Made by a program: the position numbers and the translations under genes. A model generated the notes under the pieces. It was not told where the DNA came from. It saw nothing but the letters and a program-made list of their open reading frames with translations, and did no database searches. A stretch of 64,000 nucleotides of DNA from Flavobacterium sp. (GTDB lineage Bacteria > Bacteroidota > Bacteroidia > Flavobacteriales > Flavobacteriaceae): assembly GCF_024642105.1 (NCBI RefSeq), contig NZ_JAHEBT010000052.1, forward strand, positions 496,001-560,000, in the 5' to 3' direction. Positions 9,191-17,594 of this stretch are shown here, in pieces (position 1 is the first letter of the stretch; every line of letters begins with the position of its first letter).

Positions 9191-9316
9191 AAAATGGTAC
9201 ACGGATTACACTGATGCTCCGCAACACGGATTCAAACGGATTTATAAATCAAAAAAAAGCGCAACTAATTTGCGCTTTTTAATATATAAAATCTGTGCAA
9301 TTGGTGCAATCTGTGT
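9191..9316. repeat. 'CACGGATTACAC / CAATCTGTGTTT' dispersed repeat
   Basis: Degenerate inverted words (ACACGGATTACAC on the left, GTGCAATCTGTGTTT on the right) surround a central terminator hairpin. Related words occur at 15459-15500, 25860-25919 and 56346-56412. Confidence 0.5.
9254..9280. terminator. Bidirectional terminator-like hairpin
   Basis: An 11-bp perfect stem (AAAAAGCGCAA / TTGCGCTTTTT) with a five-base loop. It lies downstream of the OmpA-like gene's end region and upstream of the aldo/keto reductase. Confidence 0.6.
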
Positions 9317-9320
9317 TTTT

Positions 9321-9348
9321 AGATTGCTTCGTCGTACCTCCTCGCAAT
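9321..9348. repeat. 'GATTGCTTCGTCGT-CCTCCTCGCAAT' repeat
   Basis: A 28-base copy of a dispersed sequence whose other copies are at 19717-19742 (opposite strand) and 52297-52327. Its ends (ATTGC / GCAAT) are complementary. Confidence 0.6.
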
Positions 9349-9376
9349 AACTCTACTACTTTGCTACTCTGAAACT

Positions 9377-10318
9377 CTAATTAATCTCATTCAACATTTC
9401 TGCAATGGCATCCAATCTTGGCGTTAAAATAATTTCGATACGACGGTTTTTAGCTTTTCCTTCAGCAGTAGTATTACTAGCTAATGGTGAGAATTCTCCT
9501 CTACCAGCAGCAGTCAAATTTTGTTTGTTGATTTTTTTGTTTTCACTCAAAATCCCTACAATTGAAGTGGCTCTTTTAGTTGATAAATCCCAGTTATCTG
9601 CAATAGGTCCCGAAGCGGTAAACGCATCATCATCGGTATGACCTTCAATTAAAACGGCAATATCTGGATTATCGCCTAGTACTTTTCCCAATTCAACTAC
9701 GGCTTTTTTACCTTCTGAACTTACCGCCCAACTTCCTGAACTAAACAACAATTTGTTTTCCATTGAAACGTATACTTTTCCGTTTTTTTGTTCTACGGTC
9801 AAGCCTTTTCCTTCAAAACTATTTAGGGCTTTAGATAAGGTTTCTTTTAGCTTTTTCATGCTTGCTTCTTTAGCGGCAATCATGTCTTCTAGTTCTTTCA
9901 AACGTTGCGCATTTTTACCTAATTGCTCTTGTTCTAGAGCTAACGCCTTCGCTTTTTCGTCTAATTCGTCAAGCAATTCACGATTCTTTTTCATGTTTTT
10001 TTCCAAAGACTCATTGCTGTTTTTTTCTAGAGCCGCATACGAATCCTGAAGCGCTTTGTATTTATCTAAATTAGTTTCATGTTCTGCTTTCAATTTGGTG
10101 TAATCTGATTTTAGCTTATCCAAATCGGTTTTCAAAGCTGCACCGTCTAATTCCAGTTGGTTTTTGGCTTTCGCCAAAGCGGCATTTTCGTCTGCAAGTG
10201 TTCTGTTTTCTTTCTTTAAATCGGTGTATTTGCTTTCTAAATCGGTATAGATTTTTTTGGACACACAAGAAGTGCTTAACGCCAATACTAACAATGCGAT
10301 GGAAACTTTTTTTATCAT
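9377..10318 (-). CDS. OmpA-family peptidoglycan-binding lipoprotein with coiled coil
   Basis: A 313-residue lipoprotein. A signal peptide ends in a lipobox (LALSTSC, Cys18). Residues about 20-180 form a long heptad-like coiled coil rich in K, E, L and D. The C-terminal OmpA domain (about 190-300) carries the peptidoglycan-binding pattern (IEGHTDDDAF, NWDLSTKRATSIV, AAGRGEFSPLASN, NRRIEIIL). It should tether the outer membrane to the cell wall, with the coiled coil spanning periplasmic distance. It is a stand-alone gene, divergent from nothing nearby. The exact partner is not visible. Confidence 0.9.
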   Translation of the reverse strand: MIKKVSIALLVLALSTSCVSKKIYTDLESKYTDLKKENRTLADENAALAKAKNQLELDGAALKTDLDKLKSDYTKLKAEHETNLDKYKALQDSYAALEKNSNESLEKNMKKNRELLDELDEKAKALALEQEQLGKNAQRLKELEDMIAAKEASMKKLKETLSKALNSFEGKGLTVEQKNGKVYVSMENKLLFSSGSWAVSSEGKKAVVELGKVLGDNPDIAVLIEGHTDDDAFTASGPIADNWDLSTKRATSIVGILSENKKINKQNLTAAGRGEFSPLASNTTAEGKAKNRRIEIILTPRLDAIAEMLNEIN

Positions 10319-10373
10319 GATGTGAGGTTTTTATTTCATGTTTATTAAACTACTTTTTATCTTTTTTATGTGA

Positions 10374-10453
10374 CCCTAGCCCTGATGGGAGCGACATCCT
10401 GTGACGACGGAGTTCGGCGGCACAGATATAGCGTACAGCAGGAAATAGCTCCC
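10374..10453. repeat. 80-bp dispersed element, 'CCCTAGCCCTGAT...AGCTCCC' family
   Basis: The ends match a second copy at 50130-50208 in the opposite orientation (shared words: ATAGCTCC, ACATCC/GCATCC, CCCTAGCCCTGA). The centre differs in sequence but forms its own imperfect stem (GTGACGACGG / GGCGGCAC region). Confidence 0.7.
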
Positions 10454-10460
10454 AACAAAA

Positions 10461-11225
10461 CTACTCAATTTCTACCAAAATCGGACAATGATCCGAATGT
10501 TTGGCTTCGGGCAAAATTAAAGCGCGTTTGATTCGGTTTTTCAAAGGTTCGCTAACCAAACAATAATCGATGCGCCAGCCTTTGTTATTCAATCTTGCGG
10601 TGGGGAAGCGCATAGTCCACCAGGTATAATTATCGGGTTCTTTGTTCAAAAAACGGAAGCTATCAATGAAGCCGCTTTTCAAGAAATTGTCTAGCCAAGT
10701 ACGCTCGGCAGGCAAAAATCCGGATACATTTTTATTGCGAATCGGGTCATGAATATCTATTGCCTCATGGCAAATGTTATAATCACCACAGATCACTAAA
10801 TTTGGAACGTCCTTCTTTAAATCGTTAATATAGTTTTGAAAATCATCCATGTACATGAACTTATGATCCAAGCGCTCCGAATTGGTTCCAGAAGGTAGGT
10901 ACAAACTCATCACCGAAACCTCATCAAAGTCCACCCGAAGGTTACGCCCTTCAAAATCCATGTGTTCGATTCCGGTGCCAAAAACAATGTTATTGGGTTT
11001 TATTTTGGATAAAATAGCCACGCCACTGTACCCCTTTTTGGTAGCTGGAAACCAGTAATGATAAGGATAACCCGCTAGTTCAATATCTAAGGTCGGTACT
11101 TGATCGGCTTGGGCTTTAATCTCTTGAAAACAAATAACATCTGGATTGGCCTGTTGCAACCATTCGAGCAGTCCTTTTGAAATGGCCGACCTGATTCCAT
11201 TGACATTGTAAGAAATAATCTTCAT
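10461..11225 (-). CDS. xth: Exodeoxyribonuclease III
   Basis: An AP endonuclease/3'-5' exonuclease of base-excision repair, 254 residues. The Mg-dependent EEP-fold motifs are clear: MKIISYNVNGIRSA at the start, the metal-binding glutamate in VICFQEIKAQ, catalytic GDYNICH, NNKGWRIDYCLVS and the C-terminal SDHCPILVEIE. It is transcribed alone; the 80-bp repeat lies directly downstream, and olsF starts divergently about 140 bases upstream. Confidence 0.94.
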   Translation of the reverse strand: MKIISYNVNGIRSAISKGLLEWLQQANPDVICFQEIKAQADQVPTLDIELAGYPYHYWFPATKKGYSGVAILSKIKPNNIVFGTGIEHMDFEGRNLRVDFDEVSVMSLYLPSGTNSERLDHKFMYMDDFQNYINDLKKDVPNLVICGDYNICHEAIDIHDPIRNKNVSGFLPAERTWLDNFLKSGFIDSFRFLNKEPDNYTWWTMRFPTARLNNKGWRIDYCLVSEPLKNRIKRALILPEAKHSDHCPILVEIE

Positions 11226-11331
11226 TGAAAAGTAGTGTTTTATTAAAGCTTAATTGGGCAGAATACTGTCTTCAAATGTAATAAAAAAGTAGAAGTTTGA
11301 ACTAGAAAAGATAGAAAATGGAGTTTTTTGT

Positions 11332-11339
11332 TATCTTTG
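11332..11339 (+). promoter_or_regulatory. -7 promoter element of olsF
   Basis: TATCTTTG matches TAnnTTTG and lies 29 bases before the chosen ATG at 11369. It falls inside a longer open frame starting at 11318, which argues against that upstream start. Confidence 0.6.
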
Positions 11340-11368
11340 TCAATCGCCTCAAATACAAAAAAAATGAT

Positions 11369-13171
11369 ATGGGTTTAGTAACTGCTAAAGAAGTTGCGAA
11401 AGCAATAAATACGGATAAATACGGATTCCTAGGTACATTTTCGGGCTGGGTACTGATGAAAGTGCTTAAGATTTCTGAATTAAATAATGTCTATGACAGA
11501 AATAAACATTTGAGCGAAGTAGCGTTCTTAAATGGTGTTCTTGACGACTTACAAATCAAATTTGAAATTCCTGAAGAAGACCTAAAGAGGCTTCCTAAAG
11601 AAGGACCCTATATTACCATCTCTAACCATCCATTAGGTGGAATTGATGGCGTGTTGTTATTGAAATTAATGCTCGAGAGAGAGCCTAATTTCAAAATTAT
11701 TGCCAACTTCCTTTTACACCGTATTGAACCTTTAAAAAAATACATCATGCCCGTAAATCCTTTTGAAAATCATAAGGATGCTAAATCGAGCGTAGTAGGA
11801 ATCAAAGAAACATTACGTCATTTAAGCGACGGAAAACCGTTAGGTATGTTTCCGGCTGGAGAGGTTTCAACCTACAAAGATGGGAAATTAATGGTAGACA
11901 AACCTTGGGAAGAAGGTGCTATCAAAGTAATTCGCAAAGCACAAGTCCCTGTGGTGCCTATTTATTTTCACGCTAAAAATAGTGGTTTATTCTATTTACT
12001 TTCAAAAATCAGCGGCACCTTGCGTACAGCCAAATTACCTTCGGAAGTATTCAGTCAAAAAAACCGTATCATTAAAGTGCGTATTGGCAAACCGATATCG
12101 GTAGCAGAGCAAAACGAATACCAATCATTAGAAGACTATTCAGAATTCTTAAGAAAGAAAACCTATATGTTAGCCAATCCTTTTGAAAAAGGAAGTAAAC
12201 TATTGCCAACACCCAACTTAAAATTACCCAAAAGTCCTAAAGAAATAGTGACTCCGGCAAATCAAGATAAAATCATTGCCGAAGTAGATGCACTACGAAA
12301 TTCAGACTGTCGCTTACTACAAAGTAAAAATTACGAAGTGTTTTTTACTAAAGCATCTGAAATTCCAAATGTGTTACACGAACTCGGTCGCCTACGCGAA
12401 ATTACGTTTAGAGAAGTAGGAGAAGGAACTAATGAATCAATTGATTTGGATCAATTTGACCAATATTATCACCATATGTTTTTATGGGATGATGATGCTA
12501 AAAAAGTAGCAGGAGCTTACCGTATGGGATTAGGTTCTGAAATTTATCCTAAATATGGAATGGAGGGATTTTATCTGAATGACCTATTTCGTTTTGAACC
12601 TGAATTGCATGATATGATGAGTAAATCCATTGAAATGGGTCGCGCTTTTATCATCAAAGAATACCAACAAAAACCCATGCCTTTATTCCTACTTTGGAAA
12701 GGAATTATCCATACTACTTTACGTTATCCAGAACATAAATTTTTGTTAGGAGGAGTTAGTATCAGTAATCAATTCTCTGATTTCTCAAAATCATTGATGA
12801 TTGAATTCATGAAATCAAACTATTACGATCCCTATATTGCCCAGTACATTCACCCTAAAAAAGCATTCAAAGTCAAATTAAAAGATGCTGATAAAGATTT
12901 TATCTTTAACGAAACTGAAGCTGATTTGAATAAATTTGACAAAATCATAGACGAATTAGAACCTGGCAGTTTACGCTTACCTGTTTTGATTAAAAAATAC
13001 ATTAAACAAAACGCACGAGTGGTCGCTTTTAACGTAGACCCATTATTTAATAACGCTATTGATGGCTTGATGTACATTCGTGTCGAAGACATTCCAGATA
13101 GTACTATGAAACCTGTTATGGAAGAATTTCAAGCAGAGTTAGAACGAAAATTAAGCGAGAAAGAAGAGTAA
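11369..13171 (+). CDS. olsF: Bifunctional ornithine/amino-acid lipid synthase (OlsF type)
   Basis: A 600-residue fusion of two acyltransferases. The N-terminal half (about 70-290) is a PlsC-like O-acyltransferase with the HX4D motif (ISNHPLGGIDG) and MFPAGEVST. The C-terminal half (about 330-580) is a GNAT-like N-acyltransferase (Acetyltransf_5/hemolysin type: ITFREVGEGTNESIDLDQFD, KVAGAYRMGLGSEI). This order matches OlsF, described in Serratia and Flavobacterium johnsoniae, which acylates ornithine and then the lyso-lipid. Close relatives make glycine lipids, so the head group is not certain. The ATG at 11369 is chosen because the promoter overlaps the longer frame. The product should act at the inner membrane. 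Confidence 0.85.
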   Translation: MGLVTAKEVAKAINTDKYGFLGTFSGWVLMKVLKISELNNVYDRNKHLSEVAFLNGVLDDLQIKFEIPEEDLKRLPKEGPYITISNHPLGGIDGVLLLKLMLEREPNFKIIANFLLHRIEPLKKYIMPVNPFENHKDAKSSVVGIKETLRHLSDGKPLGMFPAGEVSTYKDGKLMVDKPWEEGAIKVIRKAQVPVVPIYFHAKNSGLFYLLSKISGTLRTAKLPSEVFSQKNRIIKVRIGKPISVAEQNEYQSLEDYSEFLRKKTYMLANPFEKGSKLLPTPNLKLPKSPKEIVTPANQDKIIAEVDALRNSDCRLLQSKNYEVFFTKASEIPNVLHELGRLREITFREVGEGTNESIDLDQFDQYYHHMFLWDDDAKKVAGAYRMGLGSEIYPKYGMEGFYLNDLFRFEPELHDMMSKSIEMGRAFIIKEYQQKPMPLFLLWKGIIHTTLRYPEHKFLLGGVSISNQFSDFSKSLMIEFMKSNYYDPYIAQYIHPKKAFKVKLKDADKDFIFNETEADLNKFDKIIDELEPGSLRLPVLIKKYIKQNARVVAFNVDPLFNNAIDGLMYIRVEDIPDSTMKPVMEEFQAELERKLSEKEE

Positions 13172-13236
13172 ACCAATTTCAAAATCAATAGCAATAGCAA
13201 AAATCAAATTATGGATTTGATTAATTCTATTGAATT

Positions 13237-13270
13237 GTGAACCTTAGCGACCTTGTGCCTTTGCGGCAAA
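13237..13270. repeat. 'CCGCAAAGGCACAAGGTCGCTAAG' dispersed repeat
   Basis: A member (minus orientation) of a family built from CACAAAGGC and CTAAG words. Other copies are near 44115-44157, 44270-44293, 44385-44420 and 61022-61046. It abuts the stop of the dehydrogenase gene. Confidence 0.5.
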
Positions 13271-13274
13271 AAAA

Positions 13275-14219
13275 TCAGCTATAAAGAGCTTTTATTTTAT
13301 CAACAATAACTTGTGCCAATCGTTCGTGACTTTCAAAAGTCCAACCTGCGATATGAGGAGTCAAAATAACATTTTTAGCATTCAGCAAATACTGAAAAGC
13401 TTCGGGTGTAGTTGCCTCTTGGAATAAAGTTTCGAAGGACAATTTTTCATATTCTAAAACATCCAATCCAGCGCCTAACACTTTCCCTGATTGTAAAGCC
13501 GCAACCAAATCCGCTGTGACAATGTTTTTTCCGCGCGACGTATTGATAATCCAAAGTGGTTTTGCAAATCCATTAATAAATGCCGCATCAACCATTTTAT
13601 CTGTTTCGGGAGTCCAAGGAATATGTAAACTTAATACGTCTACTTTTTCTTGAAATTCGGCAAACTCAACTTGTCTGGCATTTTCATCACCCACATTTTC
13701 TTGAATATCATAACACAAAACATCCACCTCAAAACCGCGTAGTTTTTTGGCGAAAGCCTTGCCCATATTTCCGTAACCGATAATTCCCACCGTTTTACCG
13801 TCTAATTCGTGTCCGCGATTGCTTTCACGGTTCCAATGTCCCGCTCGAATCTCAGCATCGGCTTGGTTGAGATTATTAAAAAGCGATAAAATCATTCCTA
13901 AACTGTGCTCTGCAACTGCATTTCGATTGCCTTCGGGTGCGGCAATGAGTGCGATGCCTTTCGACTGCGCATACTCGCAATCAATACTTTCTAGTCCGGC
14001 GCCTACTCGAGCTATGAACTGCAAATTAGTCGCTTTGTCTAAAAAGGCTTTGTCAATTTTAAATCGGCTACGAATAACAATCCCTTGGTAGTTGTGAATT
14101 TTAGCTTCGATTTCCGCTTTGGAAGAGGTAAAATCTTCGTGATTCACGAAACCCGCTTGTTCTAATTGATTCCAAAGCAAGGGATGATTGCTATCGATAT
14201 GAAGAATGTGTACCGCCAT
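13275..14219 (-). CDS. D-2-hydroxyacid dehydrogenase, SerA-like
   Basis: A 314-residue NAD-dependent 2-hydroxyacid dehydrogenase. The Rossmann fingerprint GIIGYGNMGKAFAKKL, the substrate-binding ARVGAGLESID and AEHSLGMIL, the catalytic Arg in NTSRGKNIV and the catalytic His in LTPHIAGWT are all present. The length fits short 3-phosphoglycerate dehydrogenases without the ACT domain, so a role in serine synthesis is plausible, but glyoxylate or hydroxypyruvate reductase activity cannot be excluded. No serC or serB gene lies next to it. It diverges from nhaA, 89 bases away. Confidence 0.82.
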   Translation of the reverse strand: MAVHILHIDSNHPLLWNQLEQAGFVNHEDFTSSKAEIEAKIHNYQGIVIRSRFKIDKAFLDKATNLQFIARVGAGLESIDCEYAQSKGIALIAAPEGNRNAVAEHSLGMILSLFNNLNQADAEIRAGHWNRESNRGHELDGKTVGIIGYGNMGKAFAKKLRGFEVDVLCYDIQENVGDENARQVEFAEFQEKVDVLSLHIPWTPETDKMVDAAFINGFAKPLWIINTSRGKNIVTADLVAALQSGKVLGAGLDVLEYEKLSFETLFQEATTPEAFQYLLNAKNVILTPHIAGWTFESHERLAQVIVDKIKALYS

Positions 14220-14308
14220 AAAAGGATTGTGTTTTGCAAACCCAAATTAACAAAAAAATTAGGTGTGAAATGTGTAAATTGCAGGCAATCTCATTAAAAT
14301 GCAAAACT

Positions 14309-15448
14309 ATGAACGCCAGCCGATTGTTTCGAGAATTTTTTGAAAGTGAAAAAGCAGGCGGTTTACTATTACTTTTGGTGACGCTGATCTCTTTAACTCT
14401 AGCCAATTCTCCTATCCAAACGGACTACATTGGGTTTTGGGAAACCGAGATAGGACATCATTCCCTTACCCATTGGATTAACGATGGACTCATGACACTT
14501 TTCTTTTTGTTAATTGGTTTGGAATTGGAACGCGAATTGTACGGTGGGGAATTATCCAACATCAAAAATGCTGCTTTACCGATTTTTGGTGCTTTTGGCG
14601 GAATGATACTTCCTGCAGGTATTTTTTTAGTGTTCAATTTAGGTACACTAACACAAAACGGCGCCGGAATTCCAATGGCTACCGATATTGCATTTGCTAT
14701 TGGGATCTTATCCCTTTTGGGCAATCGAGTACCAACATCTTTAAAAATCTTCTTGACCGCTTTGGCTGTCATTGACGACTTGGGAGCAATTCTCGTCATC
14801 GCGATATTTTATACGGAAACGATATCCTTTCTATATTTAGGTTTGGCATTGGGTGTAATGGGTTTGCTATTTCTTTTAAATAGAAAAAATGTACACAACC
14901 TGATTCCGTATCTAATTGGTGGGGGTTTAATGTGGTATTGCATGCTGAATTCAGGCGTTCATGCTACGATAACGGGTGTGCTTTTAGCCTTTGTCATTCC
15001 GTATGGGAATGGCGGAAAAACCACTTCTTCTTACCGATTGCAACACGTTTTGCACCGCCCGGTAGCCTTTTTCATTTTACCTTTATTTGCTATCGCTAAT
15101 ACTTGTATTGCTGTTGATTCGGATTGGCACGAAGGACTCATTCATACCAACTCAATCGGAATTATGGCGGGATTGATTTTAGGAAAACCCATTGGAATTA
15201 CTCTTTTTGCTTTTTTATGTGTCAAATTAGGTGTTGGATCGCTTCCTAAAGAGTTGCAATGGAAACACATTCTTGGTGCCGGAATGCTAGGCGGAATTGG
15301 GTTTACTATGTCTATTTTCATTACGCTTTTGGCCTTCAAAAACGATGGCGAAGCTGTAATTACCTATTCTAAAATAGCCATCTTGGTTGCTTCGTTTGTT
15401 TCTGGGACTCTGGGTTTTTTGTGGTTGAAAATGAGTTTGAAGAAATAG
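14309..15448 (+). CDS. nhaA: Na+/H+ antiporter NhaA
   Basis: An inner-membrane sodium/proton antiporter of 379 residues with about 12 transmembrane helices. The ion-binding double aspartate is in LTALAVIDDLGAILVIAIF, and the family's FFLLIGLELERE and PMATDIAFAIGIL motifs are present. The ATG at 14309 (MNASRLFREFFESEKAGG) matches the usual NhaA start; the longer frame starting from TTG at 14234 adds 25 non-homologous residues. It supports pH and sodium homeostasis. The gene is single, with no visible regulator such as nhaR. Confidence 0.95.
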   Translation: MNASRLFREFFESEKAGGLLLLLVTLISLTLANSPIQTDYIGFWETEIGHHSLTHWINDGLMTLFFLLIGLELERELYGGELSNIKNAALPIFGAFGGMILPAGIFLVFNLGTLTQNGAGIPMATDIAFAIGILSLLGNRVPTSLKIFLTALAVIDDLGAILVIAIFYTETISFLYLGLALGVMGLLFLLNRKNVHNLIPYLIGGGLMWYCMLNSGVHATITGVLLAFVIPYGNGGKTTSSYRLQHVLHRPVAFFILPLFAIANTCIAVDSDWHEGLIHTNSIGIMAGLILGKPIGITLFAFLCVKLGVGSLPKELQWKHILGAGMLGGIGFTMSIFITLLAFKNDGEAVITYSKIAILVASFVSGTLGFLWLKMSLKK

Positions 15449-15458
15449 TTTTTTTGGA

Positions 15459-15500
15459 CACGGATGCAACGGATTCGCTTTGCGAAAACACAGATGACTG
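15459..15500. repeat. 'ACACGGATGCAACGGATTCG' repeat remnant
   Basis: A short relative of the CACGGATT family (see 9191-9316), just downstream of nhaA. The spacer 15449-15742 also holds a TATATTTG -7-like element at 15557 and an ATAACG/CGTTAT hairpin at 15649-15664. Confidence 0.4.
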
Positions 15501-15709
15501 CTGATTCCTAAACATTTTCACATTAAATAAATTGTTCCATTGTTCCATTATTTTCTTATATTTGAAAAGCCCCTGTAACTGCAATAGACCCCAAGTCGTT
15601 TTCCTTTTACAGATTTTTATAATGAAATGTAACGCTTATGCAATTAGGATAACGCTTTCGTTATTTTGAATGCGTAATTTTTATTTATTTCATAACTTTT
15701 ATTAAAAAT

Positions 15710-15740
15710 TTGTTTCTTATTTAGGAAACTTTTACCTTTG
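15710..15740 (+). promoter_or_regulatory. Promoter of the toxin-antitoxin operon
   Basis: TTG (15710-15712), a 20-base spacer and TACCTTTG (15733-15740) match the Bacteroidota TTG/TAnnTTTG promoter. The toxin ATG follows only two bases later, so the transcript would start at or within the start codon region. Confidence 0.6.
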
Positions 15741-15742
15741 AT

Positions 15743-16099
15743 ATGAAAATAATAGAACCCAAATTTAAAGTAGAATTTTTAGAAGACGTAAAGCTCTTTT
15801 TGGACGAAGTTGACGAAAAAGCGAGAGCTAAAATCATTTATAATATTTGGAAAGCACGAAGCACTAATGACAAAGAACTTTTCAAAAAATTACAAGGTGA
15901 AATTTGGGAGTTTAGAACTATGTACAACAAAACATATTACCGCCTATTTGCATTTTGGGATACAACAGACAAAAGCAATACCGTCGTAATTTCAACTCAC
16001 GGTTTAATTAAGAAAACTGACAAAATTCCAAAAAACGAAATTGAGCGCGCTAAAAATTTAAGAGAAACGTATTTTAAAAACAAAAGCAACAAACCATGA
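15743..16099 (+). CDS. RelE/HigB-type toxin (Gp49-like family)
   Basis: A 118-residue small basic protein of the phage-derived Gp49-like/HigB family. The pattern matches: FLEDVKLFLDEVDEKARAKI at the N-terminus, a core FKKLQGEIWEFRTMYNKTYYRLFAFWD that aligns with the family's 'lWElR...yRifff' core, and the C-terminal HGLIKKTDKIPKNEIERAKNL. Such toxins are ribosome-dependent mRNA interferases in characterised cases. It overlaps the XRE antitoxin gene by four bases (ATGA), giving translational coupling in the toxin-first order typical of higBA. Confidence 0.88.
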   Translation: MKIIEPKFKVEFLEDVKLFLDEVDEKARAKIIYNIWKARSTNDKELFKKLQGEIWEFRTMYNKTYYRLFAFWDTTDKSNTVVISTHGLIKKTDKIPKNEIERAKNLRETYFKNKSNKP

Positions 16100-16407
16100 A
16101 AACCTATAGTTTAGAAGAGTTAACCAATGCCTACATAGGTAAAATTGGCACAAAAAAACGAGACGAATTTGAAAATGAATTGCGCCTTGACTTAGTGGGT
16201 CAAGCCATTAAACAAGCAAGACAAGAACGCAACTTAACACAAGAACAGCTGGGCGAATTAGTGGGTGTAAAAAAAGCGCAGATTTCAAAAATTGAAAACA
16301 GCACCACCGATGCACGATTTGAAACCATCCTAAAAGTGTTTAAAGCATTAAACGCTAAAGTGAGTTTTAATGTCGAGTTGTTGAATGAGCATTTGATAAT
16401 TGAATAA
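16096..16407 (+). CDS. XRE-family antitoxin (HigA-like)
   Basis: A 103-residue DNA-binding antitoxin. The N-terminal segment (MKTYSLEELTNAYIGKIGTKKRDEFE) is followed by a helix-turn-helix (about 35-90: AIKQARQERNLTQEQLGELVGVKKAQISKIEN). It should bind and neutralise the toxin encoded immediately upstream and repress the shared promoter, as known for HigA proteins. It ends at 16407, and the next 180 bases look like degenerate DNA. Confidence 0.88.
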   Translation: MKTYSLEELTNAYIGKIGTKKRDEFENELRLDLVGQAIKQARQERNLTQEQLGELVGVKKAQISKIENSTTDARFETILKVFKALNAKVSFNVELLNEHLIIE

Positions 16408-16591
16408 CCCCTCATTTTCAAATTTTCAAATTAATCCATTTTTACATTAAATTAGCTACATTTGAAAAGCGTATCAAAAAAATTGAACTAAAAACAGGCA
16501 AAACTTTCGTCAATATTGCCCATTTGGAATAAAAGTAGTTTGAAAGTTTCGCATATAAACGAGTTATGCACTATTTAAAAACCCGAAATAA

Positions 16592-16690
16592 ATGAGAACA
16601 TTTGCTTTTATCTTTTCCTTAATTTTATTTACAAGTTGCAATTCTCAAAGTAGAAAAGTTGATGAAGCAATTTTAAAAGTTAAAAACCTG
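16592..16690 (+). pseudogene. Truncated lipoprotein gene interrupted by a repeat
   Basis: An ATG at 16592 opens a lipoprotein signal peptide (MRTFAFIFSLILFTSC, Cys16) followed by NSQSRKVDEAILKVKNL. The frame then reads into a palindromic repeat (16691-16715) and onwards into the antisense end and terminator of proC. Only about 33 residues look like a real protein, so this appears to be a 5' gene remnant. Upstream, the bases around 16461-16532 encode another fragment (FEKRIKKIELKTGKTFVN) without a start, so the patch 16408-16720 is decayed DNA. Confidence 0.5.
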
Positions 16691-16715
16691 ATAGCGCGGA
16701 TTTGCAATCCGTGCC
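16691..16715. repeat. 'GCGCGGATTTGCAATCCGTGC' palindromic repeat
   Basis: The core CGGATT-TGC-AATCCG is a perfect stem. It cuts off the preceding lipoprotein reading frame. Confidence 0.55.
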
Positions 16716-16733
16716 TGCTAAAACAACGAACCA

Positions 16734-16763
16734 AAAAAGGCCGCTATTTACAGCAGCCTTTCT
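16734..16763 (-). terminator. Terminator of proC
   Basis: On the minus strand, AAAGGCTGCTgtaaatAGCGGCCTTTTTT forms a stem with one bulge and ends in a T-run, about 20 bases after proC's stop. Confidence 0.65.
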
Positions 16764-16782
16764 CTTTATTTAAAAAGTATAT

Positions 16783-17559
16783 TTACCCCTTAATCTGTTT
16801 CAACGAAGTTTTAATCCCTCTAATCAAAGACGAACTAAAACCGTGCAATTCCATTTCGTTCAAACCAGCAATGGTACAGCCTTGAGGCGTAGTTACTCGG
16901 TCAATCAATTGTTCTGGATGGGTTTTTTCTTCTAGTAGCATTTCGGCAGCGCCTTTTACAGTTTGGGCAGAAATAGCCAAAGCCGTTTGCCAGTCAAATC
17001 CAATTTCAATACCCGCTTGCATTGAGGCACGAATGTAACGCAAGGCAAATGCCGTTCCGCTTGCTGCCAAAACGGTAGCCGCATCCATTAATTTTTCGTC
17101 AATAATAGGCGCTGTTCCTAAACCTTCAAAAAGTGTAACTACTTTCTGAGCCGCTTCTTTATTGCTTTCTTGAAACGCAATACAAGTCGCCGAAGCACCA
17201 AATTGCGAAGCAATATTCGGCATGATGCGCACCGCTTGGTGGGTGGCGCCAATTTTATTTTGCAAGTTTTCAATTGACAATCCACTCACTGCCGAAGCAA
17301 TGGTTTTATTGGCAATTGCAGGCAATATTTCGGCCAAAACAGAATCTACTTGGTACGGTTTAATAGTCAAAATAATAATATCTGCTTCTTGAATATTGTG
17401 TTTGTTGTCGGTAGAAACGGTAACCCCTAGTTGTTCTAAGTGCAAAATACTCTTTGTATTTCTTCTTGTTACGGTTACTTGATTGCCTTCGGTGAATTTA
17501 GCAATCCCGATGGCAATTGAGGCTCCTAAGTTGCCCCCGCCAATAATGTGTACGTTCAT
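16783..17559 (-). CDS. proC: Pyrroline-5-carboxylate reductase
   Basis: The last step of proline synthesis (pyrroline-5-carboxylate to proline with NAD(P)H), cytosolic. It has 258 residues. The N-terminal Rossmann motif is MNVHIIGGGNLGASIAIG. ILTIKPYQVDSVLAEI, VRIMPNIASQFGASATCIA and the C-terminal P5CR signature (LLEEKTHPEQLIDRVTTPQGCTIAGLNEME) are typical. Its own terminator follows. It lies downstream of mgtE with a 35-base gap, so it may be read through from the rsmA-mgtE transcript. Confidence 0.94.
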   Translation of the reverse strand: MNVHIIGGGNLGASIAIGIAKFTEGNQVTVTRRNTKSILHLEQLGVTVSTDNKHNIQEADIIILTIKPYQVDSVLAEILPAIANKTIASAVSGLSIENLQNKIGATHQAVRIMPNIASQFGASATCIAFQESNKEAAQKVVTLFEGLGTAPIIDEKLMDAATVLAASGTAFALRYIRASMQAGIEIGFDWQTALAISAQTVKGAAEMLLEEKTHPEQLIDRVTTPQGCTIAGLNEMELHGFSSSLIRGIKTSLKQIKG

Positions 17560-17594
17560 GTTGTGTAGTTATAGTGGTTGTGTTGTGTGTTCTT

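Noticed and set aside
16592..16885. 97-codon lipoprotein gene
   Set aside because: Only the first 33 codons look like protein; the rest reads through a palindromic repeat and antisense to proC's terminator and end.
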